Source: Bradyrhizobium cenepequi (GTDB lineage Bacteria; Pseudomonadota; Alphaproteobacteria; Rhizobiales; Xanthobacteraceae). Taken from it: a stretch of DNA of 64,000 nucleotides. The DNA lies in NCBI RefSeq assembly GCF_020329485.1, contig NZ_JAGKJI010000009.1:1-64000 (forward strand). Direction: 5' to 3'. Each line of letters opens with the position of its first letter. Positions within the stretch are counted from its first letter, which is position 1. The position numbers were made by a program, and so were the translations under genes. Shown here one piece after another: positions 58,616 to 64,000 of this stretch. The notes beneath the pieces are model-generated. The model was not told where the DNA came from. It saw only the letters and a program-made list of their open reading frames with translations, and ran no database searches.

Positions 58616-59130
58616 TTCTCCTCTCGTTTATCGGCAGTTTCAGCCCGACCGATTTCATAGCGAGCCCGTTCACCGACCCACTGCGCGATAAGCATTTCGA
58701 GCGTGACGCCCTCCGCCTGCGCGATCATCTGGATTGGCTCTCTCAATTCCGGATCGACATGACGCAGCACCGCGCGCTCGTTGAGTCGCCGGCGTTTGCC
58801 GTCCCGCAGCCCGTCGAAATAATTCAGCACCGTTGTGTGGTTGCGCTTGAGGATTCGGCCGATTTGCCCCGACGTGAATCCCGCCTCGCGCAGCCGATGC
58901 GCGGCGTCGCGCCGAGCAGCGACCAGATGCAAATCGCGCCTATGCCCGAAAAAGTCGTCGCGGTGCATCCGGTGCAGCGAGAGCACGGCCGAGATAATCA
59001 GCTTCGCGCGCCCGATCTCCGCGACCCTTTGCGGCGCCAGAGTCAGCATGTCGCGCTCGCGCAGTTCGTGCACGGACGGACCCATGCCGGGCGCCACATA
59101 GCGCCCGCTCCGGATAACAGACGCGCTCAC
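58612..59130 (-). CDS. DnaA domain IV-like protein
   Basis: A 172-residue protein. DLHLVAARRDAAHRLREAGF-TSGQIGRILKRNHTTVLNYFDG (about 73-115) matches the DnaA DNA-binding domain, with RNHTTVLN equal to the DnaA signature DHTTVLHA. No AAA+ ATPase is present, so it could bind DnaA boxes without loading helicase, or act as a phage initiator or host-DnaA competitor. GTG 59130 overlaps the upstream stop (GTGA). Confidence 0.75.
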   Translation of the reverse strand: MSASVIRSGRYVAPGMGPSVHELRERDMLTLAPQRVAEIGRAKLIISAVLSLHRMHRDDFFGHRRDLHLVAARRDAAHRLREAGFTSGQIGRILKRNHTTVLNYFDGLRDGKRRRLNERAVLRHVDPELREPIQMIAQAEGVTLEMLIAQWVGERARYEIGRAETADKREEK

Positions 59131-59525
59131 GCCGCCGACCTCCGAGCGATGGAGCGGTGATAGGCACAATACGGCATGCCGTCGTCATCAAGGTGAGGAA
59201 GGCCGCAGAACACGAACTCATTTGTCGGCGTATCGTGTGGACTGCACTCGAATTTGCATTCGCCATCTTCCAGCGCCAGGAACGGCACGAGGCGCGGCTC
59301 GAACGCCGCGACGGCACTAGGCGAAGGCAGCGGGGCTTTGCGCTTCTTCACGTCGCCGCCGCGCGTGGCGACATGGAGCCGGCGCATTTTGCCGATGACG
59401 GCGCTGCGGGTGAAGTCGTACCCATGCGCCGCGAGCCGGCTTGCAATTTCGCTTGCCGTGAAAAGCGGGGCATAGCTTTCGAGCAACCCAACCGCTTTGT
59501 CATCCCATTCGCTTGGCCCATGCAT
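59127..59525 (-). CDS. GcrA-family cell-cycle regulator homologue
   Basis: A 132-residue protein. WDDKAVGLLESYAPLFTASE and TRSAVIGKMRRLHV (helix-turn-helix, about 40-52) are the GcrA N-terminus. The C-terminal ECSPHDTPTNEFVFCGLPH and GMPYCAYHRSIA are the GcrA zinc-like end. In Caulobacter and relatives GcrA activates promoters with methylated GANTC. A phage copy could rewire host or phage promoters. It has a long linker with acidic stretch. Confidence 0.82.
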   Translation of the reverse strand: MHGPSEWDDKAVGLLESYAPLFTASEIASRLAAHGYDFTRSAVIGKMRRLHVATRGGDVKKRKAPLPSPSAVAAFEPRLVPFLALEDGECKFECSPHDTPTNEFVFCGLPHLDDDGMPYCAYHRSIARRSAA

Positions 59526-59528
59526 AGT

Positions 59529-59690
59529 TCAATGCTCCCGTTCTTTTTGGATTTGATCGATGGATACGCCCGCCTGGATGGCCTCGGCGAAGTCCGCAAA
59601 CCGACGCGAAACGTTGAGCCACCAATGCGCCCTTCGCTTCGCGTAGATCGCCAGCCAATCAGCGAAGTTGATGAAGATGTTTTTCAGCAC
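59529..59690 (-). CDS. Small aromatic-rich protein (GTG start)
   Basis: A 53-residue protein (MLKNIFINFADWLAIYAKRR...). Amphipathic helices with WW motif (HWWLNVSRRF). GTG 59690 is the only start compatible with the gene chain. Unassigned; perhaps an inhibitor-type phage peptide. Confidence 0.5.
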   Translation of the reverse strand: MLKNIFINFADWLAIYAKRRAHWWLNVSRRFADFAEAIQAGVSIDQIQKEREH

Positions 59691-59782
59691 TGTTGAGCCC
59701 CCGCACGAACTCACGCCGCAAAGCGCGCGGCAGCGCTACGCAAGTCGGACTATGTTTTGAGAAAGGAAGAGAGCGCCGGCCC

Positions 59783-60175
59783 CTATCCGGTTTCCTCGAT
59801 CGCCTTCGCCAACTCCTCTTGCTGGCGACGCAACTCCGCTCTTTTCACGCTTCGCTTGAAGTCGATCCACCAGAGCGGTGTTGCGTCGCCCATGATGGCT
59901 TCAAGGAATTGGAAACCCTCATCGCTGCGCAGCAGGCATGCAAGTGCGTCAGACGAGAGGCTGTATTTGTTTTCTAGCCAGTATCGGCACATGCGATCGC
60001 TCGCGCCCGTCTTGTGGCGCAAAGCCCAATCGGTTTTCACCGGCCAAAGCTTCTGAGCAACCCGCGCCACGATCGCGGTTACCGAATCAATCACGCCCGG
60101 CTTTGCCGAACTTCGGAAAGCCCTTTCCGAGCCAGGTCTTGCTTCCTTTGGAATCAGTCGGCTTACTGCATCCAT
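59783..60175 (-). CDS. Hypothetical early protein
   Basis: A 130-residue protein. SVTAIVARVAQKLWPVKTDW, ALRHKTGASDRMCRYWLENK is a helix-turn-helix-like run, then LSSDALACLLRSDEGFQFLE. This resembles phage proteins with a Cro-like DNA-binding fold, but it is not certain. It is the first gene of the leftward early operon after the cro-like gene. Confidence 0.62.
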   Translation of the reverse strand: MDAVSRLIPKEARPGSERAFRSSAKPGVIDSVTAIVARVAQKLWPVKTDWALRHKTGASDRMCRYWLENKYSLSSDALACLLRSDEGFQFLEAIMGDATPLWWIDFKRSVKRAELRRQQEELAKAIEETG

Positions 60176-60327
60176 AGCGCAACCCCCGCAACGATTTCGA
60201 GGGCAACACCAACAGACAGAGAGGCCGCCAGTGCATTCCAGATATAAAAATCGTAGAGTTTACTTGAAACCTGCCGATCTATCCCAGACCGTTCGCGAAC
60301 TTCAAAAAAGAACGAACGAGACACCGC

Positions 60328-60582
60328 ATGGGAATGCAGGAACAAGACTTGATTCCGGATACTTTTGGACTTCCGGAATATTACGTGACCGGCGTAACAA
60401 CGGAAATCGATGGGCCGAACGTGCGGGTCACGTACTATGCGCGGCGTCACGGACAGGTGCATTGGCTGTTCAGCAAGGTTGTCCGCGCCGAACACTTGAT
60501 GCAGATCGGGCGGACTTGCCAGCACGTGGCAGAGCAAGCTTTCAACCTCGCCCAGATGATGGAGAGCCATCAAAGTCATTGA
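60328..60582 (+). CDS. Small hypothetical protein between convergent genes
   Basis: An 84-residue protein (MGMQEQDLIPDTFGLPEYYV...) with a beta-rich body (TTEIDGPNVRVTYYARRHG) and a helical end. Its stop overlaps the tail of the converging cro-like gene. It runs against the early operon; expression would come from the plus strand upstream. Unassigned. Confidence 0.58.
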   Translation: MGMQEQDLIPDTFGLPEYYVTGVTTEIDGPNVRVTYYARRHGQVHWLFSKVVRAEHLMQIGRTCQHVAEQAFNLAQMMESHQSH

Positions 60583-60785
60583 GCCGCCCCAAGCTGTTCC
60601 TCAAAGAGGAAATCGTTCGGCGTCACTTCGCCATTGGTCTCATCGAGAATCCGCTTGGCGAGCTCCCTACCGACCCAGACCGTACCGTTACACAGTCCGG
60701 TAATCGTCGCGGGCGACACGCCGACACTCGCGGCGAATGCAGAGCGCCGTCGTTCTTCTCGTCTCAACCAGTCGGTTAGTTTCAT
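60576..60785 (-). CDS. Cro-like HTH regulator
   Basis: A 69-residue protein. TDWLRREERRRSAFAASVGV-SPATITGLCNG (helix-turn-helix) and ELAKRILDETNGEVTPNDF follow the Cro/YdaS pattern. It diverges from the CI-like gene. Its promoter has -35 TTGAAA (60815-60820) and -10 TATTAG (60792-60797), 17 bases apart, on the minus strand. The start codon then lies at the expected first transcribed base, so the mRNA would be leaderless. Downstream lies the replication region. Confidence 0.8.
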   Translation of the reverse strand: MKLTDWLRREERRRSAFAASVGVSPATITGLCNGTVWVGRELAKRILDETNGEVTPNDFLFEEQLGAAQ

Positions 60786-60870
60786 GGCGTACTAATAGCA
60801 TTACTAAAATTCGCTTTCAAGCCAACTTTTTAGTGATGCTATGTGGCAAGCGACGAGTTGATAGTTCCAA
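60786..60870. promoter_or_regulatory. Divergent switch region with two repressor operators
   Basis: O1 CTAATAGCATTACTAAAA (60792-60809) and O2 TTTTAGTGATGCTA (60829-60842) form an inverted pair (14 bases, one mismatch). O1 overlaps the -10 and spacer of the leftward promoter. The same sequence theme recurs at 61811-61928. CI-like and Cro-like proteins encoded on either side should compete here. Confidence 0.75.
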
Positions 60871-61230
60871 ATGTTTAGTATGGGTAAAAAAACGATTCAG
60901 AGCCGTGCTGCGCCGCGCCCGAGCCCTTGGAGGCGCAATTACGTCAAGCAATGGCGGAAGTACCGCGGCTTGACCCAGGAGCAGCTTGCCGAGCGCGCCG
61001 GCATGACAGTGGGCAATATTTCTCAGCTTGAGCAGGGAAAGCAGGGCTATTCGGACAAGGGACTGCACGCCATCGCCGAGGCGCTACAGTGCACGCCCGG
61101 TCAACTATTGATGGTCGACCCCACCGAGGATTCGGCCATTTGGGCCATCTGGGAAACGGCCGAGCCGTCCGACCGCCAGAAAATTCTTGAGATCGCCAAG
61201 ACGATCACCGGCAAGAGCAGCCTGAATTAG
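60871..61230 (+). CDS. Short CI-like repressor (XRE HTH)
   Basis: A 119-residue protein (or 116 from ATG 60880). WRKYRGLTQEQLAERAGMTVGNISQLEQ is a textbook XRE helix-turn-helix. The C-terminal ~45 residues are helical and there is no S24 peptidase domain, so induction would not use RecA-triggered self-cleavage. It likely holds lysogeny by binding O1/O2 and the right-hand sites. Neither start has a clear ribosome site. Confidence 0.82.
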   Translation: MFSMGKKTIQSRAAPRPSPWRRNYVKQWRKYRGLTQEQLAERAGMTVGNISQLEQGKQGYSDKGLHAIAEALQCTPGQLLMVDPTEDSAIWAIWETAEPSDRQKILEIAKTITGKSSLN

Positions 61231-61231
61231 C

Positions 61232-61522
61232 CTAATCCTCCCAGAGGATCGGCTGGCGAGGCGGCTCCTCAATCGGGAGCCCGAGGCCGGTTAGAGCGAC
61301 TCTCTCGTGCGCCACTTCAGCGATTCGTGAATCGCCCGACTCAAGCGATTTTTGCGCGCACATTGCACAAATCTCCAAATCACCACGCGATTCGGTCACG
61401 GCGTAGCGGTGACGCTTGAGCCCGCCGGTCGACCACATGCGGCACGCAGTATCTTTCCGCGACTCGCTCCAAATGTGCGCGCGGACCTTCGCGCCCTTCT
61501 TCCGGATCAGAAATTTGCTCAC
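61232..61522 (-). CDS. Hypothetical protein convergent with the repressor
   Basis: A 96-residue protein (MSKFLIRKKGAKVRAHIWSE...). A basic N-terminal half and a CAMC pair near residue 53. Its stop is next to the repressor stop, so it is transcribed against it. Unassigned. Confidence 0.58.
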   Translation of the reverse strand: MSKFLIRKKGAKVRAHIWSESRKDTACRMWSTGGLKRHRYAVTESRGDLEICAMCAQKSLESGDSRIAEVAHERVALTGLGLPIEEPPRQPILWED

Positions 61523-61976
61523 GAGCCTCTCTCCATAACTAAGACTCTGAATCTCTTACTTTCTGAGTCTCTGTCGAGGGTTGCTCGGAAGGGTTCAGGA
61601 AGCCAACACCCCCCTTACCCCCCTCACTGAATTACAGTGAGGAAAGTGAGGAAGACATTGGCCTCCGCGTTCATTCTGTCGATGGGAGACGGAATGGGAC
61701 GAGTCAGCCTGTCTCGGCGTTTTTCCTAGCAGCACATCCGACAAGGGAAATCCCTCACACCCTGCGCTACCGGCAACCCGCTAGGGGAATCGTCACCGGG
61801 AGCGGTTGGCTAATAGAGTCACTATTGCCGCGTCAAGCCGGCCGGAGGGCCGTCACCGAACCGTGATCGACATTCTTTATAGTATCACTGAGATTCATGT
61901 TGCGATCTGCTTTTAGTATCACTATTAGTTTGCCCATCGGCGGCGCGGTGCTGTCCGATGAAATCGGTGGGGACCG
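61523..61976. promoter_or_regulatory. Regulatory gap with repressor operators before the rightward operon
   Basis: About 450 bases without a gene. It holds a perfect 8-bp hairpin CCTCACTG/CAGTGAGG (61622-61642). Three operator-like sites follow: AATAG...CTATT around 61811-61828, TTTATAGTATCACTGAG at 61876-61892 and TTTTAGTATCACTATTAG at 61911-61928. The last one matches O1 read backwards at 15 of 18 positions. Confidence 0.7.
61900..61928 (+). promoter_or_regulatory. Rightward early promoter
   Basis: -35 TTGCGA (61900-61905), 17 bases, -10 TATTAG (61923-61928). The operator TTTTAGTATCACTATTAG covers the spacer and the -10, the same geometry as at the leftward promoter. Expected to be off in the lysogen. 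Confidence 0.65.
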
Positions 61977-62081
61977 ATGATGCAGACAAAAAAGATTTTC
62001 ACGCTCAAGAGCTTTGCTCTTGTCGTCATAGCTGACGCTGTTCTCGCGCTCGCGCTCCTCACCTACGCGATTTTTTTCTGA
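61977..62081 (+). CDS. 34-residue membrane microprotein
   Basis: Encodes MMQTKKIFTLKSFALVVIAD followed by AVLALALLTYAIFF: one span with a basic N-terminus. Preceded by GGGGA. First gene of the rightward operon. Confidence 0.5.
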   Translation: MMQTKKIFTLKSFALVVIADAVLALALLTYAIFF

Positions 62082-62093
62082 GGAGTGGCAGCA

Positions 62094-62315
62094 GTGAGTT
62101 TGACGAAGAAAACGAAGTCCCGTTCTCCCTACAGCAAATACGGAAAGATTCCGCATCGCTACAGCGAGACGTACCAGCGTTGGAAGACGGCAGTGTGCGC
62201 CGGCCGCGATAATGAAGCCCGGCAACTCGCTTTCGAGCACGCCGCGAAGTTCGTCCGCAATCCCGCGTTTCATCGCGAACTGGCCAAGGCCGGCACGCTG
62301 CAAGCGGCTCAGTGA
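62094..62315 (+). CDS. Small basic hypothetical protein (GTG start)
   Basis: A 73-residue basic protein (MSLTKKTKSRSPYSKYGKIP...). GTG 62094 is eight bases after AGGAG; an in-frame GTG at 62085 overlaps that site. Second half is helical (DNEARQLAFEHAAKFVRNPA). Unassigned. Confidence 0.58.
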   Translation: MSLTKKTKSRSPYSKYGKIPHRYSETYQRWKTAVCAGRDNEARQLAFEHAAKFVRNPAFHRELAKAGTLQAAQ

Positions 62316-62321
62316 GGAACG

Positions 62322-62603
62322 ATGATCTTGGAACAGGAGCGCAAGCATTTCTTCCGCGTGTCGGGTGAAACGGTGGTGACCGGGATTGTCCCGATTGCCG
62401 GCGGATATGCCGCGGTGCTCGCAGACGACCGCGACGGCTTGAAGGGTTTCGGCTGCACTCGGTTGTCCGCAATCACCGACCTTTCCGAACGCTTGGATGT
62501 TCTTCGCCAGGATGGCGAGGAAATGAGAGACGAGCCCGACCATGCGGCCGCGCACCACGATCACACGCGCGATTTGCGCAAGCACGCAACGGCAGGAGTC
62601 TAA
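62322..62603 (+). CDS. Small hypothetical protein
   Basis: A 93-residue protein. A beta-rich start (HFFRVSGETVVTGIVPIAGG), then an acidic/histidine-rich tail (EPDHAAAHHDHTRDLRKH). Seven bases after the previous gene. Unassigned. Confidence 0.58.
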   Translation: MILEQERKHFFRVSGETVVTGIVPIAGGYAAVLADDRDGLKGFGCTRLSAITDLSERLDVLRQDGEEMRDEPDHAAAHHDHTRDLRKHATAGV

Positions 62604-62604
62604 C

Positions 62605-63069
62605 ATGGCGGCACGATTCAAGACGGCGGAAACGCTCGGCATCACCCAAAAACAGAAAGATGCTTTGGTGAAAACCCTTCGCCTGCTCGAAGGGGGCAAG
62701 GCGAAGCACGTTGATCCGCCGCCGATCGCGATCGATTGCGAACGCAAGCGCCGATATTCTTTCGATGGCCTGTTCAATATGCGGGTTTGGAAGAAGAAAA
62801 CTGATTGCGGCACTGTCGCATGCATCGGCGGAACGGCAGAATTGGTTGGCGGGGTCAAGTTTACTGACGTTACCATGAACGACAATCTGGAACTGGCAAA
62901 GCTGTTTTACCCGCATTCCGGCGGACTGCCGTTCAGCGCCATCACGGTAAAGCAGGCCGCGAAGGCTCTCCGCAATTACCTCGCCGTCGGCGCTCCGCTC
63001 TGGGAGAAGGTACTGCGCAGCGCGGTTAAGCGCGCGAAGGACCGCGAAGTAGCGCCGACCCGCTTCTAA
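62605..63069 (+). CDS. Hypothetical early protein
   Basis: A 154-residue protein. TLGITQKQKDALVKTLRLLE, then FDMRVW-like FNMRVWKKKTDCGTVACIGG TAELVGG, a pattern found in phage proteins beside recombination genes. Cysteines at CGTVAC. No function known. ATG 62605 chosen; the open frame upstream overlaps the preceding gene. Confidence 0.62.
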   Translation: MAARFKTAETLGITQKQKDALVKTLRLLEGGKAKHVDPPPIAIDCERKRRYSFDGLFNMRVWKKKTDCGTVACIGGTAELVGGVKFTDVTMNDNLELAKLFYPHSGGLPFSAITVKQAAKALRNYLAVGAPLWEKVLRSAVKRAKDREVAPTRF

Positions 63070-63150
63070 CCACTTCGAAATCTCGAAACACCACAACAAC
63101 CGCCCTCGCATGCGAGAGGGCGGAAGGCCCCTCGCATCTCGGAGTCAGCC

Positions 63151-63273
63151 ATGCGCCGACCGCTTCGGAAGGGATACGTCCATCTCGCAACCATCGCCGT
63201 GACGGTTTTGCTTTGGGCCGTCGTCATCAACGCCGCGACGCTCGCGCATGCCATCGGGGATTTGCTCCGATGA
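63151..63273 (+). CDS. 40-residue membrane microprotein
   Basis: Encodes MRRPLRKGYVHLATIAVTVL and LWAVVINAATLAHAIGDLLR: basic start and one span. Overlaps the next gene by ATGA. Role unknown. Confidence 0.5.
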   Translation: MRRPLRKGYVHLATIAVTVLLWAVVINAATLAHAIGDLLR

Positions 63274-63341
63274 CGCTCGATTTCAAGCTTTCGCTCGCGC
63301 TCGCGTTCGCTGGCGCATTCATCCTCGCAGCACTGGTGTAG
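63270..63341 (+). CDS. 23-residue membrane microprotein
   Basis: Encodes MTLDFKLSLALAFAGAFILA and three more residues. ATGA overlap with the previous gene and a two-base gap to the ERF gene support translation. Confidence 0.45.
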   Translation: MTLDFKLSLALAFAGAFILAALV

Positions 63342-63343
63342 CC

Positions 63344-64000
63344 ATGAATCAATTGACCATCCAGGGACCGGCGTCGCTTGTGCCGGCGATGCAGCAGCAG
63401 GCGCAAGACCCCATCGTCTCAATGATTGCGATGGTGGAGCGCGCCGCGCGTGACCCGTCCGTCGATATCGTGAAGATGGAAAAGCTGTTCGACCGGCTCG
63501 AGTTTTTCCGGGCGCAGCAGGCCGAGCAGGCTTTCAACGAATCCATGTCGATCGTTCAAGGGAAAATGCGCGCCGTCGCGGCGGACGCTTCCAACCCGTC
63601 GACAAAGAGCCGCTACGCCACTTACTTCGCCTTGGATAAGGCTTTGCGGCCGATCTACACGGGCGAAGGTCTCGGCCTCTCCTACGACACCGAGGATAGC
63701 CCGCACCCCGAGATGGTTCGCGTCGTCTGCTACGCGACCAAGGGACTCTTCACCCGGAAATACAAGGTCGACATGCCCGCCGATGGCAAGGGAGCCAGGG
63801 GCGGAGACGTGATGACCAAGACGCACGCCGCCGGCTCCGCCATGACGTACGGCCAGCGGTACCTGTTGAAAATGATTTTCAACATCGCGATTGGCTCAGA
63901 CGACGACGGGAATGCAGCCGGCGACCAGAACCCAGCCCACGAAATCACCGCGGCGCAACTGAAAGAACTGCGCGACCTGATCGCGGAAGTTCGCGCCGAT
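63344..64000 (+). CDS. ERF-family single-strand annealing protein (partial, runs off the window)
   Basis: The first 219 codons are present; no stop before the window end. IVSMIAMVERAARDPSVDIV, AFNESMSIVQGKM, SRYATYFALDKALRPIY and TYGQRYLLKMIFNIAIGSDD DGNA-like are the ERF family blocks in order. Such proteins anneal complementary strands in phage recombination. It is expressed from the rightward repressor-controlled operon; partners such as an exonuclease or SSB probably lie beyond the edge. Confidence 0.88.
   Translation, partial: MNQLTIQGPASLVPAMQQQAQDPIVSMIAMVERAARDPSVDIVKMEKLFDRLEFFRAQQAEQAFNESMSIVQGKMRAVAADASNPSTKSRYATYFALDKALRPIYTGEGLGLSYDTEDSPHPEMVRVVCYATKGLFTRKYKVDMPADGKGARGGDVMTKTHAAGSAMTYGQRYLLKMIFNIAIGSDDDGNAAGDQNPAHEITAAQLKELRDLIAEVRAD

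Noticed and set aside
60163..60579. Minus-strand frame ending in a membrane-like segment (YIWNALAASLSVGVALEIV)
   Set aside because: The hydrophobic end is suggestive, but there is no start codon near it, and the longer frame lies antisense to the 84-residue gene at 60328.
61833..62885. 350-residue minus-strand open frame
   Set aside because: It runs through the operator region and over three rightward genes with better starts; composition is that of a shadow.
1..64000. CRISPR array
   Set aside because: No regularly spaced repeats of 25-40 bases were seen; short repeats found belong to tRNAs, operators or intergenic palindromes.
54001..64000. Integrase or excisionase
   Set aside because: No tyrosine or serine recombinase motifs (R-H-R-Y or S/R blocks) in any frame; the integration module is probably beyond the right edge.

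Overview
The window is a stretch of GC-rich alphaproteobacterial chromosome, most like Bradyrhizobium or a close relative. Evidence is the Liv-type ABC cluster, a dispersed palindrome of the kind common in Rhizobiales, a Flp pilin, a GcrA-family regulator, and the styles of the small hypothetical proteins. A large podovirus-like prophage fills most of it. The prophage runs off the right edge: no integrase, no right attachment site and no complete recombination operon are visible.

Layout. (1) 1-4788, minus strand: a complete branched-chain amino acid type ABC transporter (two ATPases, two permeases, binding protein), then tRNA-Gln at 5208-5281. (2) 5.4-11.8 kb: an accessory zone of small plus-strand genes, many overlapping by ATGA/GTGA, with a Flp pilin, a truncated RelE/HigB-like toxin, a YefM/YoeB pair with TGTACA operators, a minimal ATP-dependent DNA ligase and a peroxiredoxin. 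The left prophage boundary lies somewhere here or just right of it and cannot be placed from the sequence. (3) 11.8-48.5 kb, minus strand: the late region, read right to left. Order is xylanase, small proteins, terminase small and large subunits, small proteins, portal, co-chaperonin, scaffold-like protein, capsid, fibre and connector proteins, stabilisation protein, two very large ejection-type virion proteins, lysis genes with a GH24 endolysin, and a terminator at 11.78 kb. The late region carries tRNA-Thr with two tRNA relics, a duplicated scrap of terL, and a plus-strand pair of membrane microproteins. (4) 48.5-51.8 kb, plus strand: a cassette of small genes behind two matching promoters that carry TATAGG operators; hairpins and a repeated leader separate several of the genes. 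(5) 51.8-60.8 kb, minus strand: an SGNH hydrolase, then an early/replication region with Twinkle-like helicase, separate primase zinc ribbon, RusA resolvase, DnaA-domain-IV-like protein and GcrA-like regulator. It leads back to a Cro-like gene. (6) 60.8-64 kb, plus strand: a short CI-like repressor and a rightward operon ending in an ERF-family annealing protein cut by the window edge.

How it works together. A divergent Cro/CI switch sits at 60.79-60.87 kb. One operator there overlaps the -10 and spacer of the leftward promoter. A near-identical site overlaps the -10 and spacer of a rightward promoter at 61.90-61.93 kb, so one repressor probably silences both early operons. The most unusual cargo is a complete GH10 endo-xylanase near the terminase and an SGNH/GDSL hydrolase with a beta-rich tail 3.3 kb away, a possible plant-type or host-surface polysaccharide depolymerase/esterase pair. 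The second notable system is the TATAGG-controlled plus-strand cassette. All functional calls rest on reading the protein sequences; no database search was run.
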